The notes under the pieces are model-generated. The model searched no databases, was not told the origin of the DNA, and saw only the letters and a program-made list of their open reading frames with translations. A stretch of 64,000 nucleotides of DNA from Hyphomicrobiales bacterium (GTDB lineage Bacteria > Pseudomonadota > Alphaproteobacteria > Rhizobiales > Xanthobacteraceae), in NCBI GenBank assembly GCA_013911975.1, contig JACESF010000006.1, forward strand, positions 1 to 64,000, written 5' to 3'. Numbering within the stretch: position 1 is the first letter of the stretch; each line of letters starts with the position of its first letter. This document shows, piece after piece, positions 63,082 through 64,000 of this stretch. The position numbers were made by a program, and so were the translations under genes.

Positions 63082-64000
63082 TCAGGCGCCGGACGCGCCG
63101 TTTCCGCCCGGCACGGGGGCGAGCAGCGCGGCGCTCTTGCCACCCTTCTTGGCCACGTACATGGCCTTGTCCGCGATGCGGACCAGTTCGGCCTTGTCGG
63201 AGGAATGGACGGGATAGACGGCGATGCCGATGCTCGCGCCCGCGGTCACGGTGACGACGGCGTTGTCCGCCTTGATCTCGTAGGGGGCGCTGAGGATCTC
63301 GACCAGGTCCTGCGCCTTGTGCAGGGCGATCTCCGGCGCCGGGATGGCCGTGATCAGCACCGCGAACTCGTCGCCGGAGAGGCGGGCGATCACGTCCTCC
63401 TGGCGGACCGTGGCGCGCAGGCGGTGGGCGATCTCCACCAGCAGCAGGTCGCCGATGGTGTGGCCGAAGCCGTCATTCACCTGCTTGAACCCGTCGATGT
63501 CGATATAGAGCAGCGCGAACTGCCCACCATGGCGATCCGTGAACGCCGCCTCGCGTCCCAGGTGGTCCAGGAACAGGATGCGGTTGCCGAGCCCGGTGAG
63601 GGCGTCGTGGGTCGCCATGTGGCGGATCTGCTTCTCGATCCGCCGCCGCTCCTCGATCTCGCCTTCGAGCTGGCGGTTGCGCCGCTCCAGCTCTTCCAGG
63701 GCGGCGGTGAGGCGCAGCTTGCTCACATGCAGGTCGAGGAACACCGTGACCTTCGAGAGCAGGACCGCGTCGTTGATGGGCTTGGCGATATAGTCCACCG
63801 CGCCGAACGTGTAGCCCTTCAGCCGGTCCAGATCGTCCAGATAGGCGGCGGTCACGAAGATCACCGGGATGCTGCACGTCTTTGGGTCGTCGGCCAGATG
63901 CTTCGCCACCTCGAACCCGTCCATGTCAGGCATGTGGGCATCGAGCAGGATGAGCGCGAAGTCGTGGTCGAGGCACAGGGCCAGCGCGTCGTTGCCGGAA
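63082..64000 (-). CDS. Response regulator diguanylate cyclase (REC-GGDEF), 5' end outside window
   Basis: The frame remains open to the window edge, so the N terminus is missing; an internal ATG at 63933 is not the start because the receiver phospho-acceptor region (ALILLDAHMPDMDGFE) spans it. Visible parts: most of a receiver domain (IPVIFVTAAY, GAVDYIAKPIND), a coiled-coil linker (RLTAALEELERRNRQLEGEIEERRR) and a GGDEF domain starting THDALTGLGNR. The active-site motif is SGDEF, a functional variant, and RQED five residues upstream is an I-site. Phosphorylation of the receiver should control cyclic di-GMP synthesis; the kinase is not visible. Confidence 0.92.
   Translation of the reverse strand, partial: SGNDALALCLDHDFALILLDAHMPDMDGFEVAKHLADDPKTCSIPVIFVTAAYLDDLDRLKGYTFGAVDYIAKPINDAVLLSKVTVFLDLHVSKLRLTAALEELERRNRQLEGEIEERRRIEKQIRHMATHDALTGLGNRILFLDHLGREAAFTDRHGGQFALLYIDIDGFKQVNDGFGHTIGDLLLVEIAHRLRATVRQEDVIARLSGDEFAVLITAIPAPEIALHKAQDLVEILSAPYEIKADNAVVTVTAGASIGIAVYPVHSSDKAELVRIADKAMYVAKKGGKSAALLAPVPGGNGASGA

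Overview
The window is about 70% GC, densely packed and mostly operonic, and looks chromosomal. A divergent crotonyl-CoA carboxylase/reductase and ethylmalonyl-CoA mutase pair marks an organism using the ethylmalonyl-CoA pathway for C2 assimilation. Together with several branched-chain-amino-acid-type ABC transporters, an HWE-kinase bacteriophytochrome, a TRAP transporter and alphaproteobacterial-style palindromic intergenic repeats, this suggests a free-living alphaproteobacterium of the Hyphomicrobiales, possibly Xanthobacteraceae. That placement is inference from gene content. I see no rRNA, tRNA, insertion sequence, phage, CRISPR array or integration site.

Layout. 1-4.4 kb: a CobW-type GTPase (cut by the window edge), a DUF924 protein, a flavoprotein and a membrane diguanylate cyclase. 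4.4-7.9 kb: ccr and ecm. 8-14.5 kb: a light-signalling operon made of a hybrid histidine kinase with an N-terminal ParD-like ribbon-helix-helix domain, a heme oxygenase and a bacteriophytochrome HWE kinase, preceded by a candidate EcfG-type promoter. 14.5-17.1 kb: two TRAP permease subunits without a binding protein. 17.3-27.8 kb: guanine deaminase, an unusual two-ABM-domain membrane protein, an FCD-type GntR regulator, then an amino-acid-type ABC importer and four catabolic enzymes (NodB-fold deacetylase/imidase, flavin monooxygenase, D-2-hydroxyacid dehydrogenase, M20 deacylase). That last operon is headed by a sigma-54-like promoter and a 17-bp palindrome.

27.8-36.7 kb: an operon read on the minus strand (FAD oxidoreductase, IlvD/Edd dehydratase, binding protein, LivG, LivF and a fused LivHM permease) facing a LacI-family regulator across two perfect GTTAGCGCTAAC operators. 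36.9-40.3 kb: methionine aminopeptidase, a LysR regulator and a divergent GMC oxidoreductase. 40.7-50.7 kb: a 7TMR-DISM histidine kinase, an OmpR-type regulator and a 2278-residue glycine-rich autotransporter, probably one surface-adhesin module. 50.7-60.5 kb: a second catabolic operon on the minus strand (three-subunit molybdenum hydroxylase, complete Liv-type ABC importer, CoxG-like protein) with a divergent TetR regulator and a candidate operator. 60.5-64 kb: a LysR regulator facing methylmalonate-semialdehyde dehydrogenase, then a REC-GGDEF protein running off the window.

A recurring theme is self-contained uptake-plus-catabolism cassettes, each with its own regulator and visible operator (GntR, LacI, TetR), whose substrates cannot be read from sequence alone. 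The most novel-looking items are the RHH-histidine kinase fusion in the phytochrome operon, the giant repeat autotransporter with its linked two-component system, the two cassettes of unknown substrate, and an apparent AUC start codon in the molybdenum hydroxylase FAD subunit.
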